Origin: Arthrobacter castelli DSM 16402
GTDB taxonomy: Bacteria > Actinomycetota > Actinomycetes > Actinomycetales > Micrococcaceae
Length of the DNA: 64,000 bases
Direction of reading: 5' to 3'
Assembly (NCBI RefSeq): GCF_000430705.1
Contig: NZ_AUMN01000006.1
Span: 124,001 to 188,000 of the forward strand
Shown here: positions 45,963 to 54,015 of the stretch, one piece after another
Numbering within the stretch: position 1 is the stretch's first letter
Layout: each line of letters starts with the position of its first letter
Translations under genes and position numbers: made by a program
Notes under the pieces: model-generated
Database searches by the model: none
Told to the model about the DNA's origin: nothing
What the model saw: only the letters and a program-made list of their open reading frames with translations

Positions 45963-46721
45963 ATGACTGATCACGCAGAGCCCGTCCGCCCGTTCGGAGC
46001 CGTTATCACCGCCGACGGCGATATCGAGTCGCTGCTGGCGCGGCTGGCCGATGCAGGAACATCGTCCGTCGGCTTTGAAGCGGGGCCGGGGAACATTGTC
46101 GGCCTGCATCTGGGAACTGTTCCACGACATGGCATCCGCGATTCCTTCGCCCAGCAGGGCATCAGCATCGAGGCGGTGGCCGCACCTGTCAATCTGGATG
46201 CCCGGTTGCCGGACGAAGGTGTCGTGGCCGACGTCGACGCATACCTGAAACTGACAGCCGACGTCGGCGCCAAACGCTTGAAGCTGGCAGCGGGCACGGT
46301 GCCATCCAGCAGCAACGGAGACGACGCCGGCTCCCGGCAGCCGGATCCTGGTGTGACGGCCCGATCGGAGCGGATCAGTCACCGGCTGGCCGCGGTGATG
46401 GGTCGCGCCGCAGACCGGGATGTGCAGCTGGTGGTGGAGAACAGCTCAGTTGCCTCCGGTGCCGAGGAACTGGCCGTGGTCCTGGAGGCCGCCCACACGC
46501 TGGCTCCGGATGCATCCGCCGGCGCGGCATGGAACGTGCGCCGAAGTGTCGCGGCAGGGGAGGAACTGGACTTATCAGCCAAGCTGCTGCGCCCCTACCT
46601 TGCCGGCGGTGCCGGATACATTCTGTGCGAAACAGCGGCGACGGCGACAGCGCTGCTGGATGCCGTGCCCGCGGTGGCAGATATACCGATCCTGATTGAG
46701 CCTCAGTCCGAGCGCAGCTGA
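45963..46721 (+). CDS. xylose isomerase-like TIM-barrel protein
   Basis: The 252-residue sequence reads as a sugar-phosphate isomerase/epimerase-like (AP endonuclease 2) TIM barrel: LLARLADAGTSSVGFEAGPG, FAQQGISIEAVAAPVNLDAR, DVDAYLKLTADVGAKRLKLA, ERISHRLAAVMGRAADRDVQLVVEN, and the closing AGGAGYILCETAATATALLD. Most metal ligands of true isomerases (Glu, Asp, His) are not obvious, so it may be a divergent or non-catalytic member. Start ATG 45963. The 3' end overlaps the convergent TetR gene by 19 bp. Confidence 0.6.
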   Translation: MTDHAEPVRPFGAVITADGDIESLLARLADAGTSSVGFEAGPGNIVGLHLGTVPRHGIRDSFAQQGISIEAVAAPVNLDARLPDEGVVADVDAYLKLTADVGAKRLKLAAGTVPSSSNGDDAGSRQPDPGVTARSERISHRLAAVMGRAADRDVQLVVENSSVASGAEELAVVLEAAHTLAPDASAGAAWNVRRSVAAGEELDLSAKLLRPYLAGGAGYILCETAATATALLDAVPAVADIPILIEPQSERS

Positions 46722-47344
46722 GGATGGTGCCGCATCCCGCTCAAGCCATTCCATGCCAGGTTGACCACGTGGGCGGCAACGGTCCGTTTGTCCGGCTGGC
46801 GCGAATCGAGCCACCATTGTCCGGCCATGGCGACCATTCCCACCAGCATTTGCGCGTAGATGGCGCCATCCTCGGCGTTGAACCCTTGCTGTTCGAATTC
46901 GTCCGCGAGGATGTGTTCCACCTGCACCGTCACCTGCGACAACAGCGTGGAGAAGGCGCCCTCGTGCTGCGTGGGCGGCGCGTCGCGCACCAGTATCCGG
47001 AACCCGTCGGTGCGGTTTTCTATATAGTCCAGCAGGGCCAGCGCGGCGCGTTCGACCAGCACTCGGCTGCTGGCGTCGGCGTCCAGGGCAGCCGTGATGT
47101 CGCCGAGCAGGATGCTTGACTCGTGATCGACCACCCGGGTGTACAGCCGGTCCTTGGTGCCGAAGTGTTCATAGACAACTGGTTTGGACACTCCAGCGGT
47201 CAAGGCGATCTCTTCGATAGTGGTGCCATCCAGTCCCCGCAGAGAGAACAGGCCGCGGCCGACGTCGATCAGCTGTTCCCGCCGCTGCTGGCCGGTCATG
47301 CGGAATTTAGTGCCGGGTTCGGTCGGTCCCACAGTGCTGCTCAC
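46703..47344 (-). CDS. TetR/AcrR-family transcriptional regulator
   Basis: The N-terminal HTH is clear: RREQLIDVGRGLFSLRGLDG, TTIEEIALTAGVSKPVVYEHFGTKDRLY. The C-terminal part (about residues 80-213) is an all-helical ligand/dimer domain containing RILVRDAPPTQHEGAFSTLL and MLVGMVAMAGQWWLDSRQPD. GTG 47344. A TetR gene (Rv1019) stands next to glmU in M. tuberculosis. Here it is separated from glmU by the RES/Xre insert and relics, so it is probably the core copy. Target genes are unknown. Confidence 0.9.
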   Translation of the reverse strand: MSSTVGPTEPGTKFRMTGQQRREQLIDVGRGLFSLRGLDGTTIEEIALTAGVSKPVVYEHFGTKDRLYTRVVDHESSILLGDITAALDADASSRVLVERAALALLDYIENRTDGFRILVRDAPPTQHEGAFSTLLSQVTVQVEHILADEFEQQGFNAEDGAIYAQMLVGMVAMAGQWWLDSRQPDKRTVAAHVVNLAWNGLSGMRHHPQLRSD

Positions 47345-47535
47345 CTTTACATCCTATTCGCCGCCCGCAATCGGCATACACTCACTGGCCGCGGCATGTG
47401 CCGACCAGCTTGTGGCTGTACCCAGCATGCAGCACAGCGATTTCCTGCCGGTCCGCAACGTCAAGCACCGGCCCTTCAGCTTCCGGCTGCCGATACTTGG
47501 ATGCTCACGATGCCAGGCCAGCTATGCGTGGACCG

Positions 47536-47634
47536 CTACACGTCAGGTGAGACCCATTCGCGCAGGAAGGTTCCTCCGTTCACCGACCACACCTGACCCG
47601 TCACACCCACTCGGCATCGTCGGAGAGCAGGTTC
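47536..47634 (-). pseudogene. SDR-family dehydrogenase C-terminal relic
   Basis: Reading the minus strand, LNLLSDDAEWV is followed, after a 2-nt frame jump, by TGQVWSVNGGTFLREWVSPD and a stop at 47536. This is the invariant C-terminal ending of short-chain dehydrogenases (L-x-S-D-x-A-x-x-[IV]-TGQ-x-x-x-V-[DN]-GG). Everything before it has been replaced: the RES toxin stop codon (47633-47635) abuts the fragment. No other gene is seen in 47345-47535. Confidence 0.6.
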
Positions 47635-48406
47635 AGCGTGAGGTGATGCCGTGCTGTTCGAGCGCGAAGGCGTAGGCCGGGTGGCCGCTGTCGATCGTTT
47701 GCCCCGGGCTTGCTGTGACCGGATCATCTTCGAGGCCCACGTCGGCACGGCGCATCCAGAAGGCGAAGCACCAGCCATGACCGTCTCCGACCGCACCGTG
47801 TTTGGACGGGAAGCGGATACCCATCGGGTAGGAGCCGTCGTCGAGGACCTGTTCCCGGGCCCATGAGGCCAGCAGCGTGGTGATTTCGCGCCGGCCGCTG
47901 GTGATCTCCGCCAGGGTGAGGGTTTCCACGATATCCACTTCGTACAGCAAGCTGCCCAGCGCCGTATTCAGCGCTGAGATGGTGTACGCATGTGCAATAT
48001 CGATCCATGGGCCAGAATCGAACTGCAGGCTGTATAGAAGACGGCCATCACGCCAGTTGGCTGGAATCCAGCCCGGAGCCATGTGCCCGTTGGCGTGCCA
48101 CTGTTGTTCGACCTCACTGCGGATCACGTCAATCGGCGTATCGAAGAAGGCTGCGGTCTTTTCGAGGTGATGCTGGTGTGCGGCGGTCATCCTCGCCCAT
48201 GACAGGGCTTCCAGAAATGCCGTTTGCGGGTCTTCGGCCGCGTAAACGGTCCGTCCGGGGGCGTCGAACCGGTACCAGGTGGAACGGTTGTCGGAGAGGA
48301 GTCCGCGTTCCGGGGGATTGAGGGGACCGTAGGATTCCTTGGCCACACGGTAGGCCGATACCGGTCCATCCACCAAGGCAAGTCCGGTCTTCGTGCAGAT
48401 CCGCAT
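47633..48406 (-). CDS. RES-domain toxin
   Basis: RES-domain toxins (for example MbcT, ParT) consume or transfer NAD. The family pattern is complete here: AYRVAKESYGPLNPPERGLL, STWYRFDAPGRTVYAAEDPQ, TAFLEALSWAR (conserved Glu), WRDGRLLYSLQFDSGPWIDI (conserved Ser region) and a C-terminal IRFPSKHGAVGDGHGWCFAF segment. Its 257 residues make it longer than minimal toxins. ATG 48406 shares its A with the antitoxin stop (TAATG), giving translational coupling. A truncated relative is at 27533-27796. NAD depletion is inferred from the family. Confidence 0.8.
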   Translation of the reverse strand: MRICTKTGLALVDGPVSAYRVAKESYGPLNPPERGLLSDNRSTWYRFDAPGRTVYAAEDPQTAFLEALSWARMTAAHQHHLEKTAAFFDTPIDVIRSEVEQQWHANGHMAPGWIPANWRDGRLLYSLQFDSGPWIDIAHAYTISALNTALGSLLYEVDIVETLTLAEITSGRREITTLLASWAREQVLDDGSYPMGIRFPSKHGAVGDGHGWCFAFWMRRADVGLEDDPVTASPGQTIDSGHPAYAFALEQHGITSR

Positions 48407-48789
48407 TAACCAATAAATCCGTCATCGACCATCGCCGCTGCTGCCGCTGCCACCTCACGGAACCTGTCTTCCCTGATGGCATCAACCGGCGAATCGTGAT
48501 CGAGCCACGGGTTGGCGCCGATGAACCACATCCGCGTCACGTGTTCACCTTCGGCTTCCGAGACAAGAACCCACTGTGTGTAGGCAAACTGCAGACGTTT
48601 CACTGCCGCCGCGTTTGGTGTCGGGCCGTTTTGCTGGGCCCACTTGTAGCTGGTCTTGCGGTCTTTGCTCCCTGCCAACGCCGCAACGAGCGTAGCACCG
48701 AGCGCCGCGTTCAAGCGGCGGACGATCTCTCGGATGCCAAGCCTGGCCGTTTGGGCGTGGGCTGCTCCGGTAGTGGCTTCGATGCTCAT
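48406..48789 (-). CDS. Xre/MbcA-type antitoxin of the RES locus
   Basis: A 127-residue partner of the RES toxin with HTH-like helices (LGIREIVRRLNAALGATLVA, ALAGSKDRKTSYKWAQQNGP) and the DUF2384-like C-terminal part WFIGANPWLDHDSPVDAIRED. ATG 48789 is chosen: GAGGGAGACAGG lies directly upstream, whereas the frame farther up codes hydrophobic nonsense. The stop overlaps the toxin start. The same layout occurs at 27801-28193, so the window has two related loci of different integrity. Confidence 0.78.
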   Translation of the reverse strand: MSIEATTGAAHAQTARLGIREIVRRLNAALGATLVAALAGSKDRKTSYKWAQQNGPTPNAAAVKRLQFAYTQWVLVSEAEGEHVTRMWFIGANPWLDHDSPVDAIREDRFREVAAAAAAMVDDGFIG

Positions 48790-48904
48790 GTCACCCTGTC
48801 TCCCTCGCCGGTATATTCCCCAAACTACCGCAGAATACGCCAAAATGCACCATAAAGCGACGAATAAACTACCCATCGACGACACGTAAGACATCCACAC
48901 GTGC

Positions 48905-49172
48905 TTGGTGCCGCTCAGGAAATGTCCCGGGAGCAATCCATGCGGCGGACCGGGCGGAACTGGCGCAGCTGGCGGCCAGCGTTCAGCACCTCATCCAGGA
49001 CCGGCTTCAGCATCGAACCGGAATTGGTCCGCTGGGTGCCGGGACGAATCTTGTCGCCAACTACAGGACCAGACTACTGGCTGCCGGCCTCATCGAAACG
49101 GCAGGGTACGGCAAGGTCGACTTCGCCATCCCCGGGCTGCGCCAATACCTTCGGGCCAGCCCAATAGCGTGA
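48905..49172 (+). pseudogene. C-terminal relic of an ATP-binding protein
   Basis: A short open stretch without a start ends at TGA 49170-49172 and codes for LAQLAASVQHLIQDRLQHRT, a Gly-rich GIGPLGAGTNLVANYRTRLL, LAAGLIETAGYGKVDFAIPG and LRQYLRASPIA. This resembles the winged-helix end of AAA/ATP-binding proteins (R-L-x-A-A-G-[LI]-I-x-x-x-x-x-G-x-V-[DE]-F-[AT]-[IVL]-P). No nucleotide-binding part is present. It is interpreted as debris from an earlier gene between the RES locus and tRNA-Gln. The following 213 bp to 49385 show nothing recognisable. Confidence 0.45.
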
Positions 49173-49385
49173 TCCGCACGAACCCAAGCGTCCGGTGGAA
49201 TGAGATGAAAGCAAGCTCCCTTGTGCCAACATGAGATCTGAAACGTCCGTCGTCGCAGCGCGGGGTTGAACGTGACCGCGGATTGTCTGCAAGTCGCGAA
49301 ACCCGCGGGCCACATGGCACACTGGTTTCTTGTGCACCCGAGCATGCTGAGCGGCGCCGTCGGCCCGTCGGCGGCTTCGGTACAT

Positions 49386-49457
49386 TCCGCCCTGGTGTAA
49401 TGGCAGCACCCCAGCCTTTGGAGCTGTGGAGTATAGGTTCGAATCCTATGGGCGGAA
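49386..49457 (+). tRNA. tRNA-Gln (anticodon TTG)
   Basis: A full cloverleaf can be drawn. Acceptor stem TCCGCCC pairs with GGGCGGA (49450-49456). The D-arm is followed by anticodon stem CCAGC/GCTGT with loop CTTTGGA giving anticodon TTG (Gln, CAA), and the T-arm is ATAGG-TTCGAAT-CCTAT. The outermost anticodon-stem pair (C-T) is mismatched. CCA is not encoded. It lies 53 bp before glmU, a common actinobacterial arrangement, and borders the accessory region, as integration targets often do. Confidence 0.93.
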
Positions 49458-49509
49458 CGGACGGACACCAAGTACGCCGTTGGTCGGATGAAGGTAGGAG
49501 CGCGCATCT

Positions 49510-51072
49510 GTGAGTTCGAGTGACACCGCAGCGGTGACGACCGGCGGCACCGGAAGTCCGGCTGCAGTCATTGTCCTTGCTGCAGGGGCCGGTACCCGGA
49601 TGAAGTCACGGACCCCGAAAATCCTGCACCCGATCGGCGGCCTGTCCATGGTGGGTCACGCGCTCGCGGCCGCCCGCGGGCTGGACCCGGATGTGCTGGC
49701 CGTGACAGTGAGGCATGAGCGGGATCTGGTGGCATCGCACATCCACCAACTCGACCCCCAGGCCCTGATTGTCGACCAGGACGAAATTCCCGGCACCGGC
49801 CGCGCAGTCGAAGTGGCAATGGACGCGCTGGGCCACTCATTGTCCGGGACCGTCGTCGTCAGTTATGGCGACGTGCCGCTGCTGACCACCGAACGCCTGC
49901 AGGAACTGGTGCGCGCCCACGAGCAGGAATCCAACGCCGTCACCGTTCTCACCTCGGTGCTGGACGATGCATCCGGATACGGGAGGATCCTGCGGGCCGA
50001 CGACGGCACCGTCACCGGCATCGTCGAGCAGAAGGACGCCTCGGAGGCGCAGCGCGCCATCCGCGAAATCAACTCAGGCATTTACGCCTTCGACGCCTCA
50101 TCCCTGCGGGCGGCCCTGTCCCGGGTGTCCATGGACAATGCCCAGGGCGAAAAGTACTTGACCGATGTGCTCGGACTCGCCCGCGATGCTGGCGGGCGGG
50201 TCGCTGCGCAGGTGTGCGACGACCGGTGGCAGGTTGAAGGCGCCAACGACCGGGTCCAGCTCGCTGCCCTGGGCGCCGAGCACAACCGCCGGACCTTGGA
50301 GCGCTGGATGCGTGCCGGCGTGACGATCGTCGACACCGCCAGCACCTGGATCGACTCGACCGTCACCCTGGACGAGGATGTCACCCTGCTGCCCGGTACC
50401 GGGCTGCACGGACAAACCACTGTGGCCCGCGACGCCGTCGTCGGCCCCGACACCACGCTGGACGACGTCGACGTCGGAACCGGCGCCACAGTGACCCGAA
50501 CCCATGGCTCCTCGGCCGTCATCGGCGCCTCCGCCGACGTCGGGCCTTTCGCCTACCTGCGCCCCGGAACCAAACTCGGCGCCGACGGAAAGATCGGCAC
50601 CTTCGTGGAGACCAAGAACGCCGACGTCGGCACCGGCTCCAAGATCCCGCACCTGAGCTACGTGGGCGATGCCACCATCGGCGACCACTCCAACATTGGC
50701 GCGGCGTCGGTGTTCGTCAATTACGACGGCGTGGCCAAGCACCACACCACCATCGGCTCGCACGTGCGGATGGGCAGCGACAACATGTACGTCGCCCCGG
50801 TAGCGGTCGGCGACGGCGCCTACAGCGGCGCCAGTACCACCATCCGCAAGGACGTGCCCGCAGGCGCGCTCGCCATCACCGTCGCCCCGCAGCGGAACAT
50901 GGATGGCTGGGTGCAGGCGAACCGCCCCGGCAGTGCCGCCGCGCAGGCGGCGGAAGCGGCACAGGCGCCCGGTGACACTGCCGACGGCACCGACACCGCC
51001 AACAGTGCCGGTGGTGGGCTCCAGGATTCTTCGACAGATGAGACAACTCCGCGAGAAAGTGATCATTCATGA
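49510..51072 (+). CDS. glmU: bifunctional UDP-N-acetylglucosamine pyrophosphorylase / glucosamine-1-phosphate acetyltransferase
   Basis: GlmU acetylates glucosamine-1-P and couples it to UTP, giving UDP-GlcNAc for peptidoglycan. The uridyltransferase half shows VIVLAAGAGTRMKSRTPKIL, the DQDEIPGTGRAVEVAMDAL region and VVSYGDVPLLT. The C-terminal left-handed beta-helix has repeats such as GPFAYLRPGTKLGADGKIGT, EXKN-type ETKNADVG and GDHSNIGAASVFVNYDGVAKH. GTG 49510 has TAGGAG 9 bases upstream. The last 40 residues are Ala/Gly/Asp-rich. The stop overlaps the prs start (ATGA). Confidence 0.96.
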   Translation: MSSSDTAAVTTGGTGSPAAVIVLAAGAGTRMKSRTPKILHPIGGLSMVGHALAAARGLDPDVLAVTVRHERDLVASHIHQLDPQALIVDQDEIPGTGRAVEVAMDALGHSLSGTVVVSYGDVPLLTTERLQELVRAHEQESNAVTVLTSVLDDASGYGRILRADDGTVTGIVEQKDASEAQRAIREINSGIYAFDASSLRAALSRVSMDNAQGEKYLTDVLGLARDAGGRVAAQVCDDRWQVEGANDRVQLAALGAEHNRRTLERWMRAGVTIVDTASTWIDSTVTLDEDVTLLPGTGLHGQTTVARDAVVGPDTTLDDVDVGTGATVTRTHGSSAVIGASADVGPFAYLRPGTKLGADGKIGTFVETKNADVGTGSKIPHLSYVGDATIGDHSNIGAASVFVNYDGVAKHHTTIGSHVRMGSDNMYVAPVAVGDGAYSGASTTIRKDVPAGALAITVAPQRNMDGWVQANRPGSAAAQAAEAAQAPGDTADGTDTANSAGGGLQDSSTDETTPRESDHS

Positions 51073-52049
51073 CCGGCATCAAAGCGCAGGGTGAGAAAAA
51101 ACTGGTACTGGCCAGCGGCAGATCGCACCCTGAATTGGCCCAGGAAATTGCGTCCGAACTGGGTACAGAGCTGGTGCCGACGTCCGCGTACGACTTCGCC
51201 AACGGCGAGACCTACGTGCGGTTCGAGGAAAGCGTGCGTGGCTGTGACGCGTTTGTGATCCAGTCCCATCCCGCTCCGATCAACGAGTGGATGATGGAAC
51301 AACTGATCATGATCGACACGCTCAAGCGGGCCTCCGTCAAGCGGATTACCGTGGTCTCGCCGTTCTACCCCTATGCCCGCCAGGACAAGAAGCACCGCGG
51401 CCGCGAGCCGATCTCCGCCCGCCTGATGGCGGATATGTACAAGACGGCAGGGGCCGACCGGTTGATGTCGGTGGACCTGCACACCGCCCAGATCCAGGGC
51501 TTCTTCGACGGACCGGTTGACCATTTGATGGCGCTGCCGCTGTTGGCCGACTACGTGCGGACCCGGGTCGACACGGACAATGTCACGGTCGTCTCACCGG
51601 ATACCGGCCGCGTGCGTGTTGCCGAGCAGTGGGCTGAACGCCTCGGCGGTGCCCCGCTGGCGTTCGTGCACAAGTCGCGGGATGCCACGGTGCCCAATCA
51701 GGCAGTGTCCAAGCAGGTGGTCGGGCAGATCGAGGGCCGCCAGTGCGTGCTGATTGACGACATGATCGACACCGGCGGAACCATCGCCGGAGCGGTCCAG
51801 GTGCTCAAGAACGCCGGGGCGAAGGACGTCATCATCGCCTCCACCCACGGCGTGTTCTCCGACCCCGCGGCCCGCCGCCTGGCCGAATCCGGTGCCCGCG
51901 AAGTGGTGGTGACCAACACCCTGCCGATTCCGGCCGAGAAGCGGTTCCGCAACCTCACGGTGCTCTCCATTGCCCCGCTGATCGCCCGCGCGGTGCGTGA
52001 GGTGTTCGACGACGGCTCTGTCACCAGCCTCTTCGACGGCAACGCATAG
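51069..52049 (+). CDS. prs: ribose-phosphate pyrophosphokinase
   Basis: PrsA makes PRPP from ribose-5-phosphate and ATP for nucleotide, His and Trp synthesis, and for decaprenyl-phosphoryl-arabinose in some actinobacteria. Seen: FANGETYVRFEESVRGCDAF, the flexible loop PYARQDKKHRGREPISARLM, the DLHTAQIQGFFDGPVDHL metal site and the PRPP loop VLIDDMIDTGGTIAGA. Length 326. Coupled to glmU by a 4-bp overlap, as in most actinobacteria. The last codons are followed by a 12-bp partial duplication (GGCAACGCATA). Confidence 0.97.
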   Translation: MTGIKAQGEKKLVLASGRSHPELAQEIASELGTELVPTSAYDFANGETYVRFEESVRGCDAFVIQSHPAPINEWMMEQLIMIDTLKRASVKRITVVSPFYPYARQDKKHRGREPISARLMADMYKTAGADRLMSVDLHTAQIQGFFDGPVDHLMALPLLADYVRTRVDTDNVTVVSPDTGRVRVAEQWAERLGGAPLAFVHKSRDATVPNQAVSKQVVGQIEGRQCVLIDDMIDTGGTIAGAVQVLKNAGAKDVIIASTHGVFSDPAARRLAESGAREVVVTNTLPIPAEKRFRNLTVLSIAPLIARAVREVFDDGSVTSLFDGNA

Positions 52050-52116
52050 CGGCAACGCATAAACGATTGCTCCCGGGGGTCGCGACCTGCAGCCAGTCCG
52101 GCACGCAGTCCCTACT

Positions 52117-52464
52117 CTAGGCAGCGAGTACGACCCCCATGCCGTACGTGGCCAGATCCGCCGAGTGCACCGAGCGGATTCGGAACGTGATTTTGCGGCC
52201 GAAGCCGACATAGGCGCCTTGGTGCACGTTTGACGAGGCCCCGGACTCGCCGAAGTGGTCACCGCCGTAGAGCGCGGCCCATGTCCTGCTGCCATCGACC
52301 TTGAACACCTCGGCGGTGACCGCGTTGTCCCGGTCGAAATTGTTCAGCGAGTCGATCATTGTCACGGTTGCCCAGGCAACGAAGCTCCGGCTCCTGCCCA
52401 AATCGATAGTCGCGGTGCCGGTGTCCGTGGCCAACGCGAACAGGCTGATTTCGTATCCGTCCAT
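52117..52464 (-). CDS. stand-alone copy of the matrixin C-terminal domain
   Basis: This 115-residue protein is colinear with residues about 305-418 of the metalloprotease at 52759-54015: both have TIDLGR-x-R-x-F-[VL]-AWA, M-[IL]-DSLNNFDRDNAVTAE, FKVDG and HQGAYVG-[FY]-GR-x-ITFR. The DNA is nearly identical over part of it (52310-52348 versus 52970-53008), showing a recent duplication or gene conversion. It is an all-beta domain of unknown function, possibly a carbohydrate or self-binding module. No signal peptide. It is third in a tight operon, 3 bp after the previous stop. Confidence 0.7.
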   Translation of the reverse strand: MDGYEISLFALATDTGTATIDLGRSRSFVAWATVTMIDSLNNFDRDNAVTAEVFKVDGSRTWAALYGGDHFGESGASSNVHQGAYVGFGRKITFRIRSVHSADLATYGMGVVLAA

Positions 52465-52467
52465 GAT

Positions 52468-52740
52468 TCACGCCTCCGCTGCCGTGCTTTGGCCTTGTTG
52501 CAGCCTGCGCACCGTCACAGTCCGGTTTCGGAGGTCGACGTCGAAAGTTGCCTCGCGGCTGGAAGGTACAGCGTCGACGTCGGCGCCCAACACGCAGACT
52601 TGGTTACGTTCGACACCGGGCGGCAGACCGTCCAGTGCCTCTTCTTCGCTGACGCGCGTACTGCGCCCCTCGGGGTCGACAGCATGGTGCATCCCGAGGA
52701 TTTCACCGGTGCCCTTATCGACCATCAGATAAATATGCAT
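52468..52740 (-). CDS. small hypothetical protein in the matrixin operon
   Basis: A 90-residue acidic protein, not recognised. It starts MHIYLMVDKGTGEILGMHHA, then VDPEGRSTRVSEEEALDGLP, and ends with a strand pair ATFDVDLRNRTVTVRRLQQG. There is no membrane segment, signal or cysteine pair (one Cys). ATG 52740 is preceded by AAGGAG. It lies 18 bp after the protease gene and 3 bp before the stand-alone domain gene, so the three are one operon. A chaperone, inhibitor or structural role is possible but unsupported. Confidence 0.6.
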   Translation of the reverse strand: MHIYLMVDKGTGEILGMHHAVDPEGRSTRVSEEEALDGLPPGVERNQVCVLGADVDAVPSSREATFDVDLRNRTVTVRRLQQGQSTAAEA

Positions 52741-52758
52741 GACAGCTCCTTGTTCTCG

Positions 52759-54015
52759 TCATTCATCCAGCGCATCCAGGGTGACGACGGTTCCCGCACC
52801 GAAGGCCTCCAGATCGCCACGCGGGTTCATTGAACGGAGCCGGAAGGTGATTCGGCGTCCATAGCCCACATAGGCGCCCTGGTGGACATTTGATGCGTCG
52901 CCGGCGCCGCCAAAGTGGTCACCGCCATAGATGGCCCGCCAGGTTTCATTACCGTCGACCTTGAATATCTCGGCGGTGACCGCGTTGTCCCGGTCGAAAT
53001 TGTTCAAGGAATCCAGCATGGTCATGCTGGCCCAGGCGAGGAATCGGCGCCGGCGTCCCAAATCGATGGTCACGGAGCCGTAGCTGCCACTTGACTTGAG
53101 CGCCCACATACTTGCCACACCGAATTCCGAACGTGCCGGTACCGTGGGAGGCCCATAAATCGCCTGGATACCTGCGACGTCGTCGGCGTGCAGGCTGCGG
53201 CGTTCGCCCTCGTAACTGGGCCACATGACGGCGTCCCCCACGGAAGAATGCTTCAACCCCAGGGCATGGCCGATCTCGTGCACGGCAACCGTCTCCAAGT
53301 CGATGCGCTTCCAGAACCACCACCCGCCGTCTTCGCTGTCCCACTCTTCGGCATCATCGAAGTGCACATCGCCGGCGATGGATCCGGAGTTGACCGGCGG
53401 AGGATAAAACCCGTGGGCGTAGATGTTGCCGGAACCATCGAAGGACGAACCATCGCCATGGTCGCCGGTGCGCCAACCGAAGCTGAATTGAGCGTCGGAC
53501 TCCGTGGCTGTCTCGGCGAAGCGCAGTGGTGTCACCGCGGCCCAGGGTTGGAAGGCGCGGCGGACAATGTCCCGTTCACCGGTGCCGGAAATGTCGGACG
53601 TACCGTTGTCGAAGAAGAAGCGCAGGCTGGTGCTGGACCAACTGCCGCCGGAGAGGTTGTAATCGCCATTTGTCGGTGGGTCGGGATCATCAGGGTCCAT
53701 GTCCGCAACTCCGCATCGTGGCTTTGCCAACTGCACCTGCGTGGCTTGGTCGAGTATTCCAGTCGTCGTCAGACCGAAGAACCGCTGGTAGCGCAGCACC
53801 CCTGATTTCACGTGCCTGCAGAAGACTTCTTCGGGGCACGGGCACTGACGCAGGTAGCCGAACCGGTGCAGGTACTGGCGCAAATAAGCGACCTGCCTGC
53901 CGGTGTCACCGAGCTCCAGGACACGTCCGCTGGGTCCGCAGCGCGCCGGCGGGGGATCAGGTGCGGGTTGTTCCTGCTGCCGGGCATCATCGGGCCCGTC
54001 CGGTGTAACCTTCAC
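52759..54015 (-). CDS. matrixin-like zinc metalloprotease with peptidoglycan-binding pro-region and cysteine switch
   Basis: Domain order: Pro-rich N-terminus; a peptidoglycan-binding-1-like domain (residues about 31-97, LELGDTGRQVAYLRQYLHRF); a cysteine switch PRCGVAD (99-105) as in matrix metalloproteinase pro-domains; the M10 catalytic domain with HEIGHALGLKH (246-256) and the Met-turn AVMWPSY; then a C-terminal beta domain (301-418). All zinc ligands are present. The Cys of PRCGVAD should hold the enzyme latent until cleavage. There is no signal peptide although the activity should be extracellular. GTG 54015 has AGGAGC in front. It is divergent from the subtilase gene. Confidence 0.88.
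   Translation of the reverse strand: MKVTPDGPDDARQQEQPAPDPPPARCGPSGRVLELGDTGRQVAYLRQYLHRFGYLRQCPCPEEVFCRHVKSGVLRYQRFFGLTTTGILDQATQVQLAKPRCGVADMDPDDPDPPTNGDYNLSGGSWSSTSLRFFFDNGTSDISGTGERDIVRRAFQPWAAVTPLRFAETATESDAQFSFGWRTGDHGDGSSFDGSGNIYAHGFYPPPVNSGSIAGDVHFDDAEEWDSEDGGWWFWKRIDLETVAVHEIGHALGLKHSSVGDAVMWPSYEGERRSLHADDVAGIQAIYGPPTVPARSEFGVASMWALKSSGSYGSVTIDLGRRRRFLAWASMTMLDSLNNFDRDNAVTAEIFKVDGNETWRAIYGGDHFGGAGDASNVHQGAYVGYGRRITFRLRSMNPRGDLEAFGAGTVVTLDALDE

Noticed and set aside
47345-47535. Remaining gene between TetR and the SDR relic
   Set aside because: Frames here lack starts, motifs or similarity; nothing could be supported.
49386-49457. tRNA-Gln considered as a pseudo-tRNA because of the C-T pair at the top of the anticodon stem
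   Set aside because: All other stems are perfect, the loop is standard, and the position before glmU is conserved, so it is kept as functional.
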